The notes under the pieces are model-generated. The model was not told where the DNA came from and did no database searches. It saw nothing but the letters and a program-made list of their open reading frames with translations. The position numbers were made by a program, and so were the translations under genes. From Pseudarthrobacter naphthalenicus (GTDB taxonomy: Bacteria > Actinomycetota > Actinomycetes > Actinomycetales > Micrococcaceae), in assembly GCF_029076445.1 (NCBI RefSeq), contig NZ_JARESG010000003.1:62001-126000 (forward strand): a DNA stretch of 64,000 nt, given 5' to 3'. Position 1 is the first letter of the stretch, and the number at the start of each line of letters is the position of its first letter. Shown here one piece after another: positions 16,462-25,586 of this stretch.

Positions 16462-17052
16462 GTGCCGGCATTCGCAGAATCCGCCTTCATGGGAGCGTTC
16501 CAGCTGGTGTTCTGGGGCGCGGTGCTGGTCTGTGCGGTGGGTGCCACCGTCCTGGCGGTCCGCCACCATTCGACGCCGGCAGCTGACGTGCGTGCCCCCG
16601 ACACCGTGTTCTGGGACGTCTTCATGGGATCCGTCGTGGCCCTTCCGGCGATCCTGATTCCCACCCTGGCTGCACCCTGGTCCGGCGCGGTGCTCACTGT
16701 GCTCGGCGTCAGTGCAGGTGTGGCCGCGCACCAAAGCAGCCCGCAGATCCTGGCATGGCATTCGCGTGTCCGGCAGGAACGCCGGGCGCGTCCCCTCTAC
16801 TCGGCCGCGCAGGATGCCCATGACATGCTGCTGGAACGCTGGCGCCGCTACGAACTGGATCCCGCCAGCTGCATCGACTACCCGGGCATGACGGACGTCC
16901 GGCTTCCCGAAACGTCGGCCCTGATCAAAGCCATGCGGGAGGCGGAACAGCTGCGGGCCGAACGGCACCAGGGGTACGCTTCCGCCGTCGAGCGCTTTGC
17001 CCTCGCCCTGAGCGCAGCGGAGAGGGCCGCGGGCATCCCGGCGGGACGTTAA
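16462..17052 (+). CDS. hypothetical protein with two N-terminal membrane segments
   Basis: The 196-residue product has two hydrophobic segments (GAFQLVFWGAVLVCAVGATVLAV and FMGSVVALPAILIPTLAAPW, followed by a further hydrophobic stretch AVLTVLGVSAGVAAH) and a soluble C-terminal half with DAHDMLLERWRRYELDPASCIDYPGMTDV and long charged helices. GTG 16462 is chosen because GGGGAGG (16448-16454) lies 7 nt upstream; a TTG at 16381 would only add unconserved sequence. I do not recognise the family for certain. The C-terminal half resembles a motif I associate with actinobacterial membrane proteins of unknown role. Confidence 0.6.
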   Translation: MPAFAESAFMGAFQLVFWGAVLVCAVGATVLAVRHHSTPAADVRAPDTVFWDVFMGSVVALPAILIPTLAAPWSGAVLTVLGVSAGVAAHQSSPQILAWHSRVRQERRARPLYSAAQDAHDMLLERWRRYELDPASCIDYPGMTDVRLPETSALIKAMREAEQLRAERHQGYASAVERFALALSAAERAAGIPAGR

Positions 17053-17105
17053 CTGCTGTGTCGCCGTCACTGGAGTCCGGCGGCGGGGCGCCGTAGCATC
17101 CGAGG

Positions 17106-17708
17106 ATGGAACCCACAGAAGCGGACATCCGCGACCAGTTCGGCAGGCGCCTGGAGGACAAAGGGGCCTGGCGGCAGGCCACCAGCCTTGCAGCCGCGGG
17201 GGAACTGACGGCGCGCTGGCTGGAGGGCCACAGCGAGTACCAGGCCGCCACCTTCACTGCGCGCTTCGACGATGAAACCGGACCCATCGCCGCCGAGCTG
17301 GCCGCCCTCAACCGGAACGGGCTGTTCACCAAGGAATCCCAGCCCGGCCTGCGTACCGATCATTCTGCCCAGCGTCAGTACATCACCGCATTCTGCAGCG
17401 CCGACGTGGCCGCTGATCTGCTTGCCCTGTCCACCCGCACGGACCTGGTGACGGTGGCGCACGCCCCCGGCGAGGCCAGCAGCGCCGCCATCCCGGTCAC
17501 GCTCGACGGCGATGAGGTGGTCACCGTCCTGGGCTCCAGTGAGAACCCGGTGGACGAGGAGCAGATCCAGGACTGGGCGGACGAAACCAACGAAACCCTT
17601 GCCCTGCTTCTTGCCGACTCCTGGTACGTGGAAATCCTGGACCCGCTCTGGGGACGGAATGACGTGCTGCTCCCGGCCGTGCTCGCCACGCTGACCGCGC
17701 GGCATTAG
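17106..17708 (+). CDS. hypothetical protein (possibly DUF6919-like)
   Basis: The 200-residue soluble protein begins MEPTEADIRDQFGRRLEDKG and contains GELTARWLEGHSEYQ, DDETGPIAAELAALNRNGLFTKESQPG, QRQYITAFC and VEILDPLWGRNDVLLPAVL. The central ETxxIxxELAxLNRxGxxTxxSQPG pattern resembles DUF6919 proteins as I remember them; I cannot confirm it. No membrane segment or signal peptide is visible. It follows the membrane protein gene by 53 nt and ends at a strong terminator. Confidence 0.65.
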   Translation: MEPTEADIRDQFGRRLEDKGAWRQATSLAAAGELTARWLEGHSEYQAATFTARFDDETGPIAAELAALNRNGLFTKESQPGLRTDHSAQRQYITAFCSADVAADLLALSTRTDLVTVAHAPGEASSAAIPVTLDGDEVVTVLGSSENPVDEEQIQDWADETNETLALLLADSWYVEILDPLWGRNDVLLPAVLATLTARH

Positions 17709-17731
17709 GGCCGGCCCTCCCGACGAAAGCA

Positions 17732-17759
17732 AAAGGCCGCCCCCTTCAGGGCGGCCTTT
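17732..17759. terminator. bidirectional intrinsic terminator
   Basis: An 11-bp perfect stem (AAAGGCCGCCC / GGGCGGCCTTT) with a 6-nt loop lies between the convergent genes ending at 17708 and 17773; A and T runs flank the stem on both sides. Confidence 0.85.
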
Positions 17760-17772
17760 GCGTTGGTAAGTG

Positions 17773-18255
17773 CTACAGCTCCACGGTGCCGCTTTCGCCC
17801 ACACTCATCCGGCTGTTGGTGACCTTCGACTTCACCCACTGGAACACGGTGGCCGCGGCGCCTCCCGGGCTGGTCCAGTACTCCGCGGAGTCCGAGTCAA
17901 CCCGAAGCAGGCATACCTCGGGGGTGTCCGGTCCGTCCGGGTACCAGGCCTCAACGGTCTGGTTCCACATTTCGTGGATCTTGGCGCGGTCCGTGATCAC
18001 CTCGGCGGTGCCCGCAACGGACACCCACTCGGTGCGCTTGCCGAAGGAGACGTTCACCCGGGGATCCGCCCGGACATGCGCCACCTGCGAGGTGTCGAGG
18101 CCGGTGAAAAACCACAGATCGCCGTCCTCCCGCACATCCTGGACGGCGAGGGGCCGGCTGACCAGGGCGCCCTCTTCGTTGATGGTGGTCAACATCCCGA
18201 TGTGGGAATCGTTGATGATGTCCGTAACTTTGCTGATGTTTTCAGTGTCCGTCAT
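17773..18255 (-). CDS. pyridoxamine 5'-phosphate oxidase family protein (general stress protein 26-like)
   Basis: The 160-residue protein has the split-barrel FMN-binding fold of the PPOX family: IGMLTTINEEGALVSRPLAVQD, DLWFFTGLDTSQVAHVRADPRVNVSFGK and WVSVAGTAEVITDRAKIHEMW, ending with a C-terminal W and GDTVEL-like tail. Such GSP26-type proteins bind flavin or F420 rather than making PLP. It is followed by the universal stress gene locus on the same strand but has a gap of more than 100 nt from it. A role in stress response is inferred from the family only. Confidence 0.85.
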   Translation of the reverse strand: MTDTENISKVTDIINDSHIGMLTTINEEGALVSRPLAVQDVREDGDLWFFTGLDTSQVAHVRADPRVNVSFGKRTEWVSVAGTAEVITDRAKIHEMWNQTVEAWYPDGPDTPEVCLLRVDSDSAEYWTSPGGAAATVFQWVKSKVTNSRMSVGESGTVEL

Positions 18256-18372
18256 GCTCTCACCTCGTTCTGATCGAAAGGGAAGTTCCCCGCCCCAGCC
18301 TATTGGTAAGTATGCTTAGAATCCAGCCCGGTGGGCCGTCGGCACCCACCCGGTGTGCCGCCGTCGGGCCCC

Positions 18373-18777
18373 CTAGAAGTGGGAGTTGCCGGCCTTGACG
18401 GCGAGCACGGGCCGGTCCGCCTGCATCAGGATCCGCTGGGCATGGCTGCCGAGGATGAACTTTCCCACCTGCGAACGGTGCCGCAAACCGATCACAATGA
18501 GGGACGCATCCACTTCGCGCGCCACCTCCAGGAACTCGTCCGCAAGGTCGTTCAGATACGGGGGCTGCATCACCGTTGCCGTCACCCCTGCAGCCTCGGC
18601 CCGGCGGGCAGCATCCGCCAGCAGCTCCGACGGCGCCACGGACTTGTCCACGAGTGCGCCTTCGCGGGCCGAATTGACGATCACCAGGTCCTCTTTCCGG
18701 AGGGTGGCCTCGGCGATGCCCGCCACGAGTGCCGCCTCCCCGGCCGGGGTGGGGACAAATCCAACAATGATGCTCAT
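18373..18777 (-). CDS. universal stress protein (UspA family)
   Basis: The 134-residue product is a single Usp domain: MSIIVGFVPTPAGEAAL at the N-terminus and the ATP-binding pattern VIGLRHRSQVGKFILGSHAQRILMQADRPVLAV near the C-terminus (G-2x-G-9x-G(S/T)-like). Its ATG overlaps the stop of tctA (18774-18777), so it is translated with the tripartite transporter. A UspA domain coupled to a solute transporter suggests that it senses ATP or energy state for the uptake system, which is an inference from position. Confidence 0.9.
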   Translation of the reverse strand: MSIIVGFVPTPAGEAALVAGIAEATLRKEDLVIVNSAREGALVDKSVAPSELLADAARRAEAAGVTATVMQPPYLNDLADEFLEVAREVDASLIVIGLRHRSQVGKFILGSHAQRILMQADRPVLAVKAGNSHF

Positions 18778-20303
18778 ACCTTCTCCTTGATTTCTGAAGC
18801 GGCTGAGGCCGCCGTGGAGGCCTTGCGCTTGGCTGCGGCGCCGCGGATGGCCGGGAGCACCGCAACCAGGACAAACACCACCAGCAGGACGGCCGAAATG
18901 GGGCGGCCGAAGAAGCCGGTGGGGTCGCCGCCGAACACCAGCAGCGAGCGGCGCATGGAGCTTTCCAGCAGCTCGCCGAGCACAAAGGCCAGGACCAGCG
19001 GCCCGGGCTCAAAGCCGAACTTCTTCATCAGGTAGCCGACGATGCCGAACACCACCACGAGCGTCACATCGAACATGCTGTTGTTGATGGTGTATGCGCC
19101 CAGCAGCGTGATGAGCGCTGTGACGGGTGCCAGGATGGCGGCCCGGACACGCAGGATCTTCACGAAGATGCCTACCAGCGGCAGGCTCATGATCAGCAGC
19201 AGGATGTTGCCAATGTACATCGAATTCACCACACCCCAGAAGAGCTCCGGGTTCTGCTCCACCAGCTGCGGGCCCGGTGTGACACCCTGGATCAGCAGGG
19301 CACCGAACATCAGCGCCATGGTGGCGTTCGCGGGGATGCCCAGGGTCAGCAGCGGGATAAACGACGACGTCGCGGCGGCATTATTCGCCGTTTCCGGTCC
19401 GGCCACCCCTTCGGGGGCGCCCTTGCCGAAGCGCTCCGGCTGCTTGGCGCGCTTCTTCTCCATGGCATACGACGCCATGGAGGCGATGGTTGCGCCGCCG
19501 CCGGGGAGGATGCCCAGGAAAAATCCGAGGACGGACCCCCTGGTGATCGCGCCGGAAGCCTGTTTCAGGTCGTTCCGGGACGGCCAGACGTTGGTGACTT
19601 TCGACGGCGCCTTGGCCGCCCGGTGCCGCTCCTCCAGGTTGTAGAGGATCTCGCCGAGGCCGAAGAGGCCCATGGCGATGGGCACAAAATCGATGCCGTC
19701 CGCCAGCTGCAGGTTGCCGAAGGTGAAGCGGCTTTCGCCGGTGAAGATGTCGCGGCCCACCGTGGCGAGCAGGAGTCCCACGGCCGCGGCGATGAGCGCC
19801 TTGGCCTTCGAACCGTTGCTGATGGTGGCCACCAGGAGGATGCCCAGCAGGGCCAGGGCGGTGTACTCGGGCGGTCCGAAGTCCAGGGCGAAGCTGGCCA
19901 CGAGCGGCGCCAAAAACGTCAGGCCGATGATGGAGGCCGTTCCGCCGATGAAGGAACCGATGGCCGCCAGACCCAGCGCGGTGCCCGCCTTGCCTTGTTT
20001 GGCCATCTGGTAGCCATCGAAAACGGTGACCACGGAGGACGCTTCGCCGGGGAGCCGCAGCAGCACCGAGGTGATGGTGCCGCCGTACTGGGCGCCGTAG
20101 AAGATGCCGGCCAGCATGATGATGGCCGTGACCGGCTCAACGTTGTAGGTGAGCGGCAGCAAAATGGCGATGGTTGCCGCGGGCCCCAGTCCGGGCAGCA
20201 CGCCGATCAGCATGCCAATGACAACGCCGATCAGGCAGTACAGGAGGTTGGTCGGCTCCAGGACCACCACAAATCCGTTGATAACGGGATTGAGAAAATC
20301 CAC
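18774..20303 (-). CDS. tctA: tripartite tricarboxylate transporter, large permease TctA
   Basis: The 509-residue protein has about 11-12 membrane spans and the TctA signature segments: IGMLIGVLPGLGPAATIAILLPLTY near residue 30, YGGTITSVLLRLPGEASSVVTVFDGYQMAKQGKAG, and the second half GFFLGILPGGGATIASMASY with GVAGPETANNAAATSSFIPLLTLGIP. It forms the channel of a TctABC secondary importer for carboxylates, driven by ion gradient. It is the third gene of tctC-tctB-tctA-usp. The composite LysR element upstream of tctC is shared with the aldarate pathway operon, so glucarate, galactarate or a related diacid is the likely substrate. Confidence 0.93.
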   Translation of the reverse strand: MDFLNPVINGFVVVLEPTNLLYCLIGVVIGMLIGVLPGLGPAATIAILLPLTYNVEPVTAIIMLAGIFYGAQYGGTITSVLLRLPGEASSVVTVFDGYQMAKQGKAGTALGLAAIGSFIGGTASIIGLTFLAPLVASFALDFGPPEYTALALLGILLVATISNGSKAKALIAAAVGLLLATVGRDIFTGESRFTFGNLQLADGIDFVPIAMGLFGLGEILYNLEERHRAAKAPSKVTNVWPSRNDLKQASGAITRGSVLGFFLGILPGGGATIASMASYAMEKKRAKQPERFGKGAPEGVAGPETANNAAATSSFIPLLTLGIPANATMALMFGALLIQGVTPGPQLVEQNPELFWGVVNSMYIGNILLLIMSLPLVGIFVKILRVRAAILAPVTALITLLGAYTINNSMFDVTLVVVFGIVGYLMKKFGFEPGPLVLAFVLGELLESSMRRSLLVFGGDPTGFFGRPISAVLLVVFVLVAVLPAIRGAAAKRKASTAASAASEIKEKV

Positions 20304-20312
20304 GGGGTTCTC

Positions 20313-20864
20313 CTAGAAGAGGTGGGGAATGGAGGTGCCGAGCGCCAGGACGAAGATGCCGTAAAAGGCAATGACCACGCTTGCGCTGACAGCGAGGGTG
20401 GAGCGCCAGGTTTCGCCGCCCAGGAAACGCATCCAGATGACGCACAGCACCAGGGCCGGCAGTTCGAAGCCGATCACCGGCATCAGCGCCACCATGGCAG
20501 CAAGGGTCACCAGCCCGGTGAGCGGGGCCGAGGACATACGGGTGAATTTCTCCGCGTCCCGGTTGTGCCGGCCGGCGATCAGCTGGAACAGGCCCAGGGC
20601 CACCATGACGCAGCTGATGAGGAACGGCCAGAGGCCGGGCTCAGGGCTGGAGGGGGTGCCGAGGCCCATCGCAACGGACAGGACGACGGCGGCGATCCCC
20701 ACCCCGAGGACCACCAGGGACGATGCCGCGTTGGCAAGCGCCCCTGCCGCCGGAGGTTTTTCTTCCTCCCACTGGGCGGCGAGCTGCTCCGGCGTCAGGT
20801 CGTCCACCTCGGGGATGTCATCCTCTACGGCGGGCTTCGTAGGGGTTTCCTTCACTGGGATCAC
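20313..20864 (-). CDS. tctB: tripartite tricarboxylate transporter, small permease TctB
   Basis: The 183-residue protein has a charged N-terminus of about 45 residues followed by four predicted spans (AASSLVVLGVGIAAVVLSVAMGLG, LWPFLISCVMVALGLFQLI, LVTLAAMVALMPVIGFELPALVLCVIWM, LAVSASVVIAFYGIFVLALG), as in TctB subunits. TctB partners TctA in the membrane; its exact role is poorly defined. Its start overlaps the tctC stop by ATGA, and tctA follows after 9 nt. Confidence 0.9.
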   Translation of the reverse strand: MIPVKETPTKPAVEDDIPEVDDLTPEQLAAQWEEEKPPAAGALANAASSLVVLGVGIAAVVLSVAMGLGTPSSPEPGLWPFLISCVMVALGLFQLIAGRHNRDAEKFTRMSSAPLTGLVTLAAMVALMPVIGFELPALVLCVIWMRFLGGETWRSTLAVSASVVIAFYGIFVLALGTSIPHLF

Positions 20865-21862
20865 TTAGTTCCGCTGAGGCTGATCTGGTACTTCGCCACG
20901 AGCTCTTTGTATTTGGCGGCGTAGCCTTTCCATTCCTTGACCACTTCGTCGCCGGAGATTTCCTTGGGGGTCAGCATGTTCTTCTTGTTGAATTCCTTGT
21001 AGGAGTCCGTCTTGAACGTCTCCTGGAATGAGGCGAGCAGCTTGTCCTTCACATCCTGCGGGGTGCCTTTGGGCGCAGCGACGGCGCGGTACTGTGCCAC
21101 GGGAACGTCATAGCCGGCTTCCTTGGCAGTGGGCGTGTCCGGCAGGAAGGTGTTGCGGTCTTCCGAGAACACCAGCAGCGGCGCAACCTTGCCCGCCGTG
21201 ATCTGCGGCATCGCTTCCCCAAGCTGGATGGTGGTCAGTTCAACCTGGTTGCCCAGGGCCGCCGTCAGTGCCGGCTTGCCGCTGTCGAACGGGACGTCGG
21301 TGCCGGTGACATTTGCCTGCTTGAACAGCACTTTCTGTGCCAGCTGGCTTCCGGTGCCAACACCGGTGGTGCCGAAGGTGACGTTCCGCCCGGCCGCGGT
21401 CACGTCCTTGAAGCTTTTGAAGCCCGAACCGGGGCTGGCCACCAGGACGTAGTCGTCCTGGGACAGGCCGGCGATGATGTCCAGGTCGTCGACATTGACG
21501 GCTTCGTCGGCGGATACTGCAAGCGGCGTGATGGTGATCAGGGAAGCGGTCAGCAGGACGAGCTCCTGGCCGTCCGGCGACTTGCCGGCAACTTCCTTGG
21601 TGGCGAGGGCGCCGTTGGCACCGGGCTTGTTCACTACCGGCACCGGCTTGCCGAGGGTCTTGGAGGCGCCTTCGGCCAGGGCACGGGCGATCAGGTCGGT
21701 GCTGCCGCCGGCGGCCTGACCCACTGTGAGGTTGACGGGACCGGTGGGGAATTTGGACGAGTCGGCGGGGCCTCCGGCCACGTTTCCGCAGGCGGTCAGG
21801 GCCAGCAGCGTCAGGGCGGATGCCGCTCCGAGGACGGTGCGGCGGGCGGGGAAGTGCGTCAT
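20861..21862 (-). CDS. tctC: tripartite tricarboxylate transporter, substrate-binding lipoprotein TctC (Bug family)
   Basis: The 333-residue product is an extracytoplasmic solute-binding protein. The leader MTHFPARRTVLGAASALTLL ends in the lipobox LTAC, giving a lipid-anchored cysteine at position 25; the RRTVLG motif may direct it through the Tat route. The mature part shows Bug-family segments such as VGQAAGGSTDLIARALAEG, VVNKPGANGALATKEVAG, and VPVAQYRAVAAPKGTPQDVKDKLLASFQE. It captures a dicarboxylate for TctAB. It is first in its operon, divergent from the LysR gene; the shared regulatory element lies about 90 nt upstream. Confidence 0.93.
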   Translation of the reverse strand: MTHFPARRTVLGAASALTLLALTACGNVAGGPADSSKFPTGPVNLTVGQAAGGSTDLIARALAEGASKTLGKPVPVVNKPGANGALATKEVAGKSPDGQELVLLTASLITITPLAVSADEAVNVDDLDIIAGLSQDDYVLVASPGSGFKSFKDVTAAGRNVTFGTTGVGTGSQLAQKVLFKQANVTGTDVPFDSGKPALTAALGNQVELTTIQLGEAMPQITAGKVAPLLVFSEDRNTFLPDTPTAKEAGYDVPVAQYRAVAAPKGTPQDVKDKLLASFQETFKTDSYKEFNKKNMLTPKEISGDEVVKEWKGYAAKYKELVAKYQISLSGTK

Positions 21863-21953
21863 TGGGACTCCTCGTAGAATTTCCGGGGCGGATCCCGGCG
21901 GGCTGTGAACCGAATCACTCCGGCTCGCAAGTCGCGTGTAGGGAGCGGCTATG

Positions 21954-21989
21954 ATGCATGTCTAAACCCTAATAAGCATCAAGTGATAC
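21954..21989 (-). promoter_or_regulatory. composite LysR-responsive element facing tctC (copy 1)
   Basis: Read on the minus strand, GTATCACTTGATGC is followed after 10 bp by TTAGACATGCAT. The same two blocks with the same 10-bp spacing recur on the plus strand at 22921-22956. The first block is a near-palindrome of the LysR type; the second probably overlaps the -10 region, about 92 nt before the tctC start. Its proximity to the LysR start (22002) also allows autoregulation. Confidence 0.7.
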
Positions 21990-22001
21990 CCGGAAGGCAT
22001 C

Positions 22002-22889
22002 ATGTTTACCTTCGACCAACTGGCCGGATTCATTGCCGTCGCGGAGGAACTGCACTTCGGCAGGGCAGCGGAACGCCTCAGCATGACCCAGCCTCCGCTG
22101 AGCCGGCAGATCCAGAAGCTGGAAAAGATCATCGGCGCCGAACTGCTGGAACGCGATAACCGGAAGGTCCAGCTCACCCCGGCCGGCGAAGCGTTCCTGG
22201 AGGAAGCCAGGCGGCTGATGGCTTTGGCGAACCGGGCGCCTGTCACTGCCCGGCGGATCGCCACCGGCCGCTCAGGCCATTTGCGGGTGGGCTTCACCGC
22301 CGCCAGCGGGTTTAGCATCCTCGGCCCGCTGCTGGAGGAAATCTCGGAAATCATCCCGGATGTGGACATCGACCTGCAGGAACTTGTCACCGGCGAGCAG
22401 ATCCAGGGCCTGCTCACCGGCGGCCTGGACCTTGGCCTTGCCAGGCCTCCCTTCGACCGGGACGTTTTCGATTCGCACCTGCTGTACAAGGAATCCCTGA
22501 TGCTCGCAGTGCCCAGCGGCCACCGGCTCGCGGTTTTGCCGCGCCCCATCGAAGACTCGGACCTCCGCGGCGAGCCGTTGATCATGCATTCACCCACCAA
22601 GGCAACGTACTTCTATGACCTCGTGGTGCGGATGCTCCCCATCCAGCATGCCAACGTCATCCACACAGTCAGCCAGGTCCTCACCATGGTTTCGCTGGTG
22701 GCGTCGCGCCGCGGCGTCGCTTTTGTTCCCCATTCGGCCACACTGCTGGCCATCAAGGGCGTCGAGTTCCTGCCCCTGGCCGGGATGGAGGACGAGCAGC
22801 CGGTGGAGCTGCACGCGATCTGGAACCGGAAGGTGGTCAACCCCGCGCTCCGCCGCCTCCTGCGGGATCTGGAGTTCCGCACCCAATAG
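22002..22889 (+). CDS. LysR-family transcriptional regulator of the aldarate/TctABC genes
   Basis: The 295-residue protein has an N-terminal winged HTH (MFTFDQLAGFIAVAEELHFGRAAERLSMTQPPLSRQIQKLE) and a LysR substrate-binding domain (LRVGFTAASGFSILGPLLEEI ... LLTGGLDLGLARPP). It is encoded divergently from tctCBA and just upstream of kdgD. The shared element at 21954-21989 and 22921-22956 flanks it on both sides, so it very probably controls importer and catabolic operon, with an aldarate or a pathway intermediate as inducer. Confidence 0.93.
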   Translation: MFTFDQLAGFIAVAEELHFGRAAERLSMTQPPLSRQIQKLEKIIGAELLERDNRKVQLTPAGEAFLEEARRLMALANRAPVTARRIATGRSGHLRVGFTAASGFSILGPLLEEISEIIPDVDIDLQELVTGEQIQGLLTGGLDLGLARPPFDRDVFDSHLLYKESLMLAVPSGHRLAVLPRPIEDSDLRGEPLIMHSPTKATYFYDLVVRMLPIQHANVIHTVSQVLTMVSLVASRRGVAFVPHSATLLAIKGVEFLPLAGMEDEQPVELHAIWNRKVVNPALRRLLRDLEFRTQ

Positions 22890-22920
22890 CAGGGCGCCGC
22901 CGGGCATCAATACCCTTAGA

Positions 22921-22956
22921 GCATCACCGGATACATAAATACACTTAGACAGGCAT
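22921..22956 (+). promoter_or_regulatory. composite LysR-responsive element facing kdgD (copy 2)
   Basis: GCATCACCGGATAC at 22921-22934, a 10-bp spacer, and TTAGACAGGCAT at 22945-22956 repeat the arrangement upstream of tctC. The distance from the second block to the kdgD start is 81 nt, close to the 91 nt at tctC. The preceding ATACCCTTAGA (22910-22920) resembles the ATACACTTAGA around 22940. Confidence 0.7.
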
Positions 22957-23037
22957 AACGTCCTCTGCCTAACCTGAACAGGAATCCACACCAACCGCAC
23001 GCGGCACCACGCGGCGCTCAGAACAGAGGACAACATC

Positions 23038-23952
23038 GTGGCAAAGTACACCCCGCAGGAACTGGCAGACACCCTCAAGGAAGGCCTGCTGTCCTTCCCG
23101 GTGACCGCTTTCGACGCCAACCTGCAGTTCGATGAGGAGAGCTACCGCAAGCACCTCGCCTGGCAGGCCAGCTTCCCGGTGGCCGGCCTCTTCGCCGCCG
23201 GGGGCACGGGCGAGGGCTTCTCCCTCACCCCGGCGGAATCCGAACGCGTGGTCCGCGCCGCCGTCGATGAAGTGGGCACGATTGTTCCCGTCCTCGCCTC
23301 CGCCGGCGGCTCCACAGCCCAGGCCATTGAGAACGCCCAGGCCGCGGAAGCCGCCGGGGCAGACGGCATCCTGCTCCTCCCGCCGTACCTCACGGAAGCC
23401 GACCAGGGCGGCCTCATTGACCACGTCAGCGCCATCTGCCGCTCCACCTCACTGGGCGTCATCATTTACAACCGCGCCAACGCCATCTACAAGGACACCA
23501 CGGTGGCCACGCTGGCGGACCGCCACGAGAACCTCATCGGATTCAAGGACGGCGTGGGCGACCTCGAACACGATGCCCGCGTCTACGCCAAGCTCGGCGA
23601 CCGCCTGTTTTACCTGGGCGGCCTACCCACCGCGGAAACGTTCGCCCTCCCGCTGTTGCAGCTGGGCATGAGCACCTACTCCAGCGCCATGTACAACTTC
23701 GTCCCGCAGTTCGCGCTGGACTTCTACCAGGACGTCCGCAACAACGACCGCGTGGCCGTCAACAAGAAGCTCAACGAGTTTGTGATCCCGTACCTGGACA
23801 TCCGCGACCGGGTGAAGGGCTACTCTGTGTCCATCGTCAAGGGCGGGCTGGACGCCATCGGCCGCTCGGTCGGCGGAGTCCGCCCGCCGTTGCAGAACCT
23901 GGCGCCCCAGGACCTGGCGGACCTCAAAGCCCTCATCGACAACATCTCCTGA
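23038..23952 (+). CDS. kdgD: 5-dehydro-4-deoxyglucarate dehydratase
   Basis: The 304-residue protein belongs to the DHDPS/N-acetylneuraminate lyase class I aldolase superfamily. KdgD converts 5-keto-4-deoxyglucarate to 2,5-dioxopentanoate with release of water and CO2. Diagnostic features: FPVTAFD near residue 20, [15 protein letters not shown], catalytic-type Tyr144 in VIIYNRANA and the Schiff-base Lys170 in GFKDGVGD. The length equals the family's usual 300-310. It starts at GTG 23038 and is the first gene of kdgD-aldehyde dehydrogenase-gudD, controlled by the LysR element upstream. Confidence 0.93.
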   Translation: MAKYTPQELADTLKEGLLSFPVTAFDANLQFDEESYRKHLAWQASFPVAGLFAAGGTGEGFSLTPAESERVVRAAVDEVGTIVPVLASAGGSTAQAIENAQAAEAAGADGILLLPPYLTEADQGGLIDHVSAICRSTSLGVIIYNRANAIYKDTTVATLADRHENLIGFKDGVGDLEHDARVYAKLGDRLFYLGGLPTAETFALPLLQLGMSTYSSAMYNFVPQFALDFYQDVRNNDRVAVNKKLNEFVIPYLDIRDRVKGYSVSIVKGGLDAIGRSVGGVRPPLQNLAPQDLADLKALIDNIS

Positions 23953-23978
23953 TCCACCCTCTCCAAGGAGTAACCACT

Positions 23979-25586
23979 GTGACCCTCACCGGACATTCGC
24001 TGATCGCCGGCCAGACCGTCGTCGGCGGCGGCAAAACAGCCTTCGGTTTCAACCCCGCAACTAACGAGCAGCTGGACCCCGCGTACTCGCTGATCACCGA
24101 GGATCAGCTCACGACGGCGACCTCCGCCGCCGCCGCCGCCTACCCCTCGTTCAGCACGCTGGACCCCGCAGCCCACGCAGCGTTCCTGGATGCCATCGCG
24201 GACAACATCGAGGCGATCGGCGATGAACTGATCGTCCGGGCCGGCCAGGAAACCGGCCTCCCCGCCGCCCGCCTGACCGGCGAACGCGCCCGCACCGCCG
24301 GCCAGCTGCGGCTCTTCGCCAACGTTGTCCGCCAGGGCGATCACCGCGGCGTCCGCATCGACCCCGCCATCCCGGACCGCACACCGATGCCCCGCGCTGA
24401 CATCCGCCAGCGCCAGATCCCACTCGGTCCGGTGGCCGTGTTCGGCGCGAGCAACTTCCCCCTGGCCTTCTCGACGGCGGGCGGCGACACCGCGTCCGCC
24501 CTCGCCGCCGGCTGCCCGGTGGTGTTCAAGGCACACAATGCCCACCCCGGCACCGGCGAACTGGTGGGCCAGGCCATCGCCAAAGCGGTTGCCGATGCCG
24601 GCCTGCACCCCGGCGTCTTCTCCCTGATCTACGGCCCCGGCAGCAGCATTGGCCAGGCCCTCGTGGCCGACCCCGCCATCAAGGCCGTGGGCTTCACCGG
24701 ATCCCAGTCCGCCGGCATCGCGCTGATGCGCACCGCCGCCGCCCGGCCAGAACCGATTCCCGTGTACGCCGAAATGTCCTCGCTGAATCCCGTCTTCGTG
24801 TTCGAGGGTGCCCTCAGCGGCTCCGCCGAACAGATCGATGCCCTGGCCGCCGCCTATGTCGCCGCCGTGACCGGCAGCTCAGGCCAGCTCTGCACCTCCC
24901 CCGGACTCCTGTTCGCCCCCGCAGGCGAGCTGGGTGACAAACTTGCTGCCGCCGTCGGCCGCGCCGTTTCCGCCTGCGCGGGACAAACGATGCTCACCGA
25001 GGGAATCGCGGGATCCTGGAACGCCGGCACCGAAGCCCTTGGTTCGGCCGATGGCGTCACCGTCGTCGGGCAGGGCACTCCGGGTCCCACCGAAAACGCC
25101 CCCGCCCCCGCCATCTACGGCACGCAGGTCCGGGACTTCGTCACCAACCACGTGCTGCACCAGGAGATCTTCGGCGCAGCATCGCTGGTGATCCGCTACT
25201 CCTCCACCGCGGAACTGCTGGACGCCATCGGCCGGCTCGAGGGCCAGCTCACCGCGTCGCTGCAGCTCACCGAGGCGGATTACCCGACGGCGGCACCCCT
25301 GATTCCCGCGCTCGAGCAGAAAGTGGGGCGCATCATCGTGAACGGCTGGCCCACCGGCGTCGAAGTGGGCCACGCCATGGTCCACGGCGGACCCTTCCCG
25401 GCCACCTCGGATTCCCGCACCACCTCCGTGGGTACCCTCGCGATCAACAGGTTCCTCCGGCCGGTGGCCTACCAGAACATTCCCCTGGAGCTGCTGCCGG
25501 CTCCGCTGCAGGATGAGAATCCGTGGCAGCTCAACCGGCGGGTCGACGGCACTGTGGTTGCCGCAGATGCGGAAGTCAACGCATGA
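23979..25586 (+). CDS. 2-oxoglutarate semialdehyde (2,5-dioxopentanoate) dehydrogenase
   Basis: The 535-residue aldehyde dehydrogenase oxidises 2,5-dioxopentanoate to 2-oxoglutarate with NAD(P)+, the last step of the non-phosphorylating aldarate route. Seen are the N-site [15 protein letters not shown], the cofactor loop GFTGSQSAG, the general-base Glu in [11 protein letters not shown] and the nucleophile Cys in [11 protein letters not shown]; this glycine/serine-rich Cys context is typical of the type III KGSADH group. AAGGAG stands 8 nt before GTG 23979. Its stop overlaps the gudD ATG (ATGA at 25583). Confidence 0.9.
   Translation: MTLTGHSLIAGQTVVGGGKTAFGFNPATNEQLDPAYSLITEDQLTTATSAAAAAYPSFSTLDPAAHAAFLDAIADNIEAIGDELIVRAGQETGLPAARLTGERARTAGQLRLFANVVRQGDHRGVRIDPAIPDRTPMPRADIRQRQIPLGPVAVFGASNFPLAFSTAGGDTASALAAGCPVVFKAHNAHPGTGELVGQAIAKAVADAGLHPGVFSLIYGPGSSIGQALVADPAIKAVGFTGSQSAGIALMRTAAARPEPIPVYAEMSSLNPVFVFEGALSGSAEQIDALAAAYVAAVTGSSGQLCTSPGLLFAPAGELGDKLAAAVGRAVSACAGQTMLTEGIAGSWNAGTEALGSADGVTVVGQGTPGPTENAPAPAIYGTQVRDFVTNHVLHQEIFGAASLVIRYSSTAELLDAIGRLEGQLTASLQLTEADYPTAAPLIPALEQKVGRIIVNGWPTGVEVGHAMVHGGPFPATSDSRTTSVGTLAINRFLRPVAYQNIPLELLPAPLQDENPWQLNRRVDGTVVAADAEVNA

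Noticed and set aside
19623..20924. 433-codon open frame on the plus strand opposite tctA and tctB
   Set aside because: The Gly/Asp/His/Gln-rich product has no domain, and both opposite-strand genes are clear.
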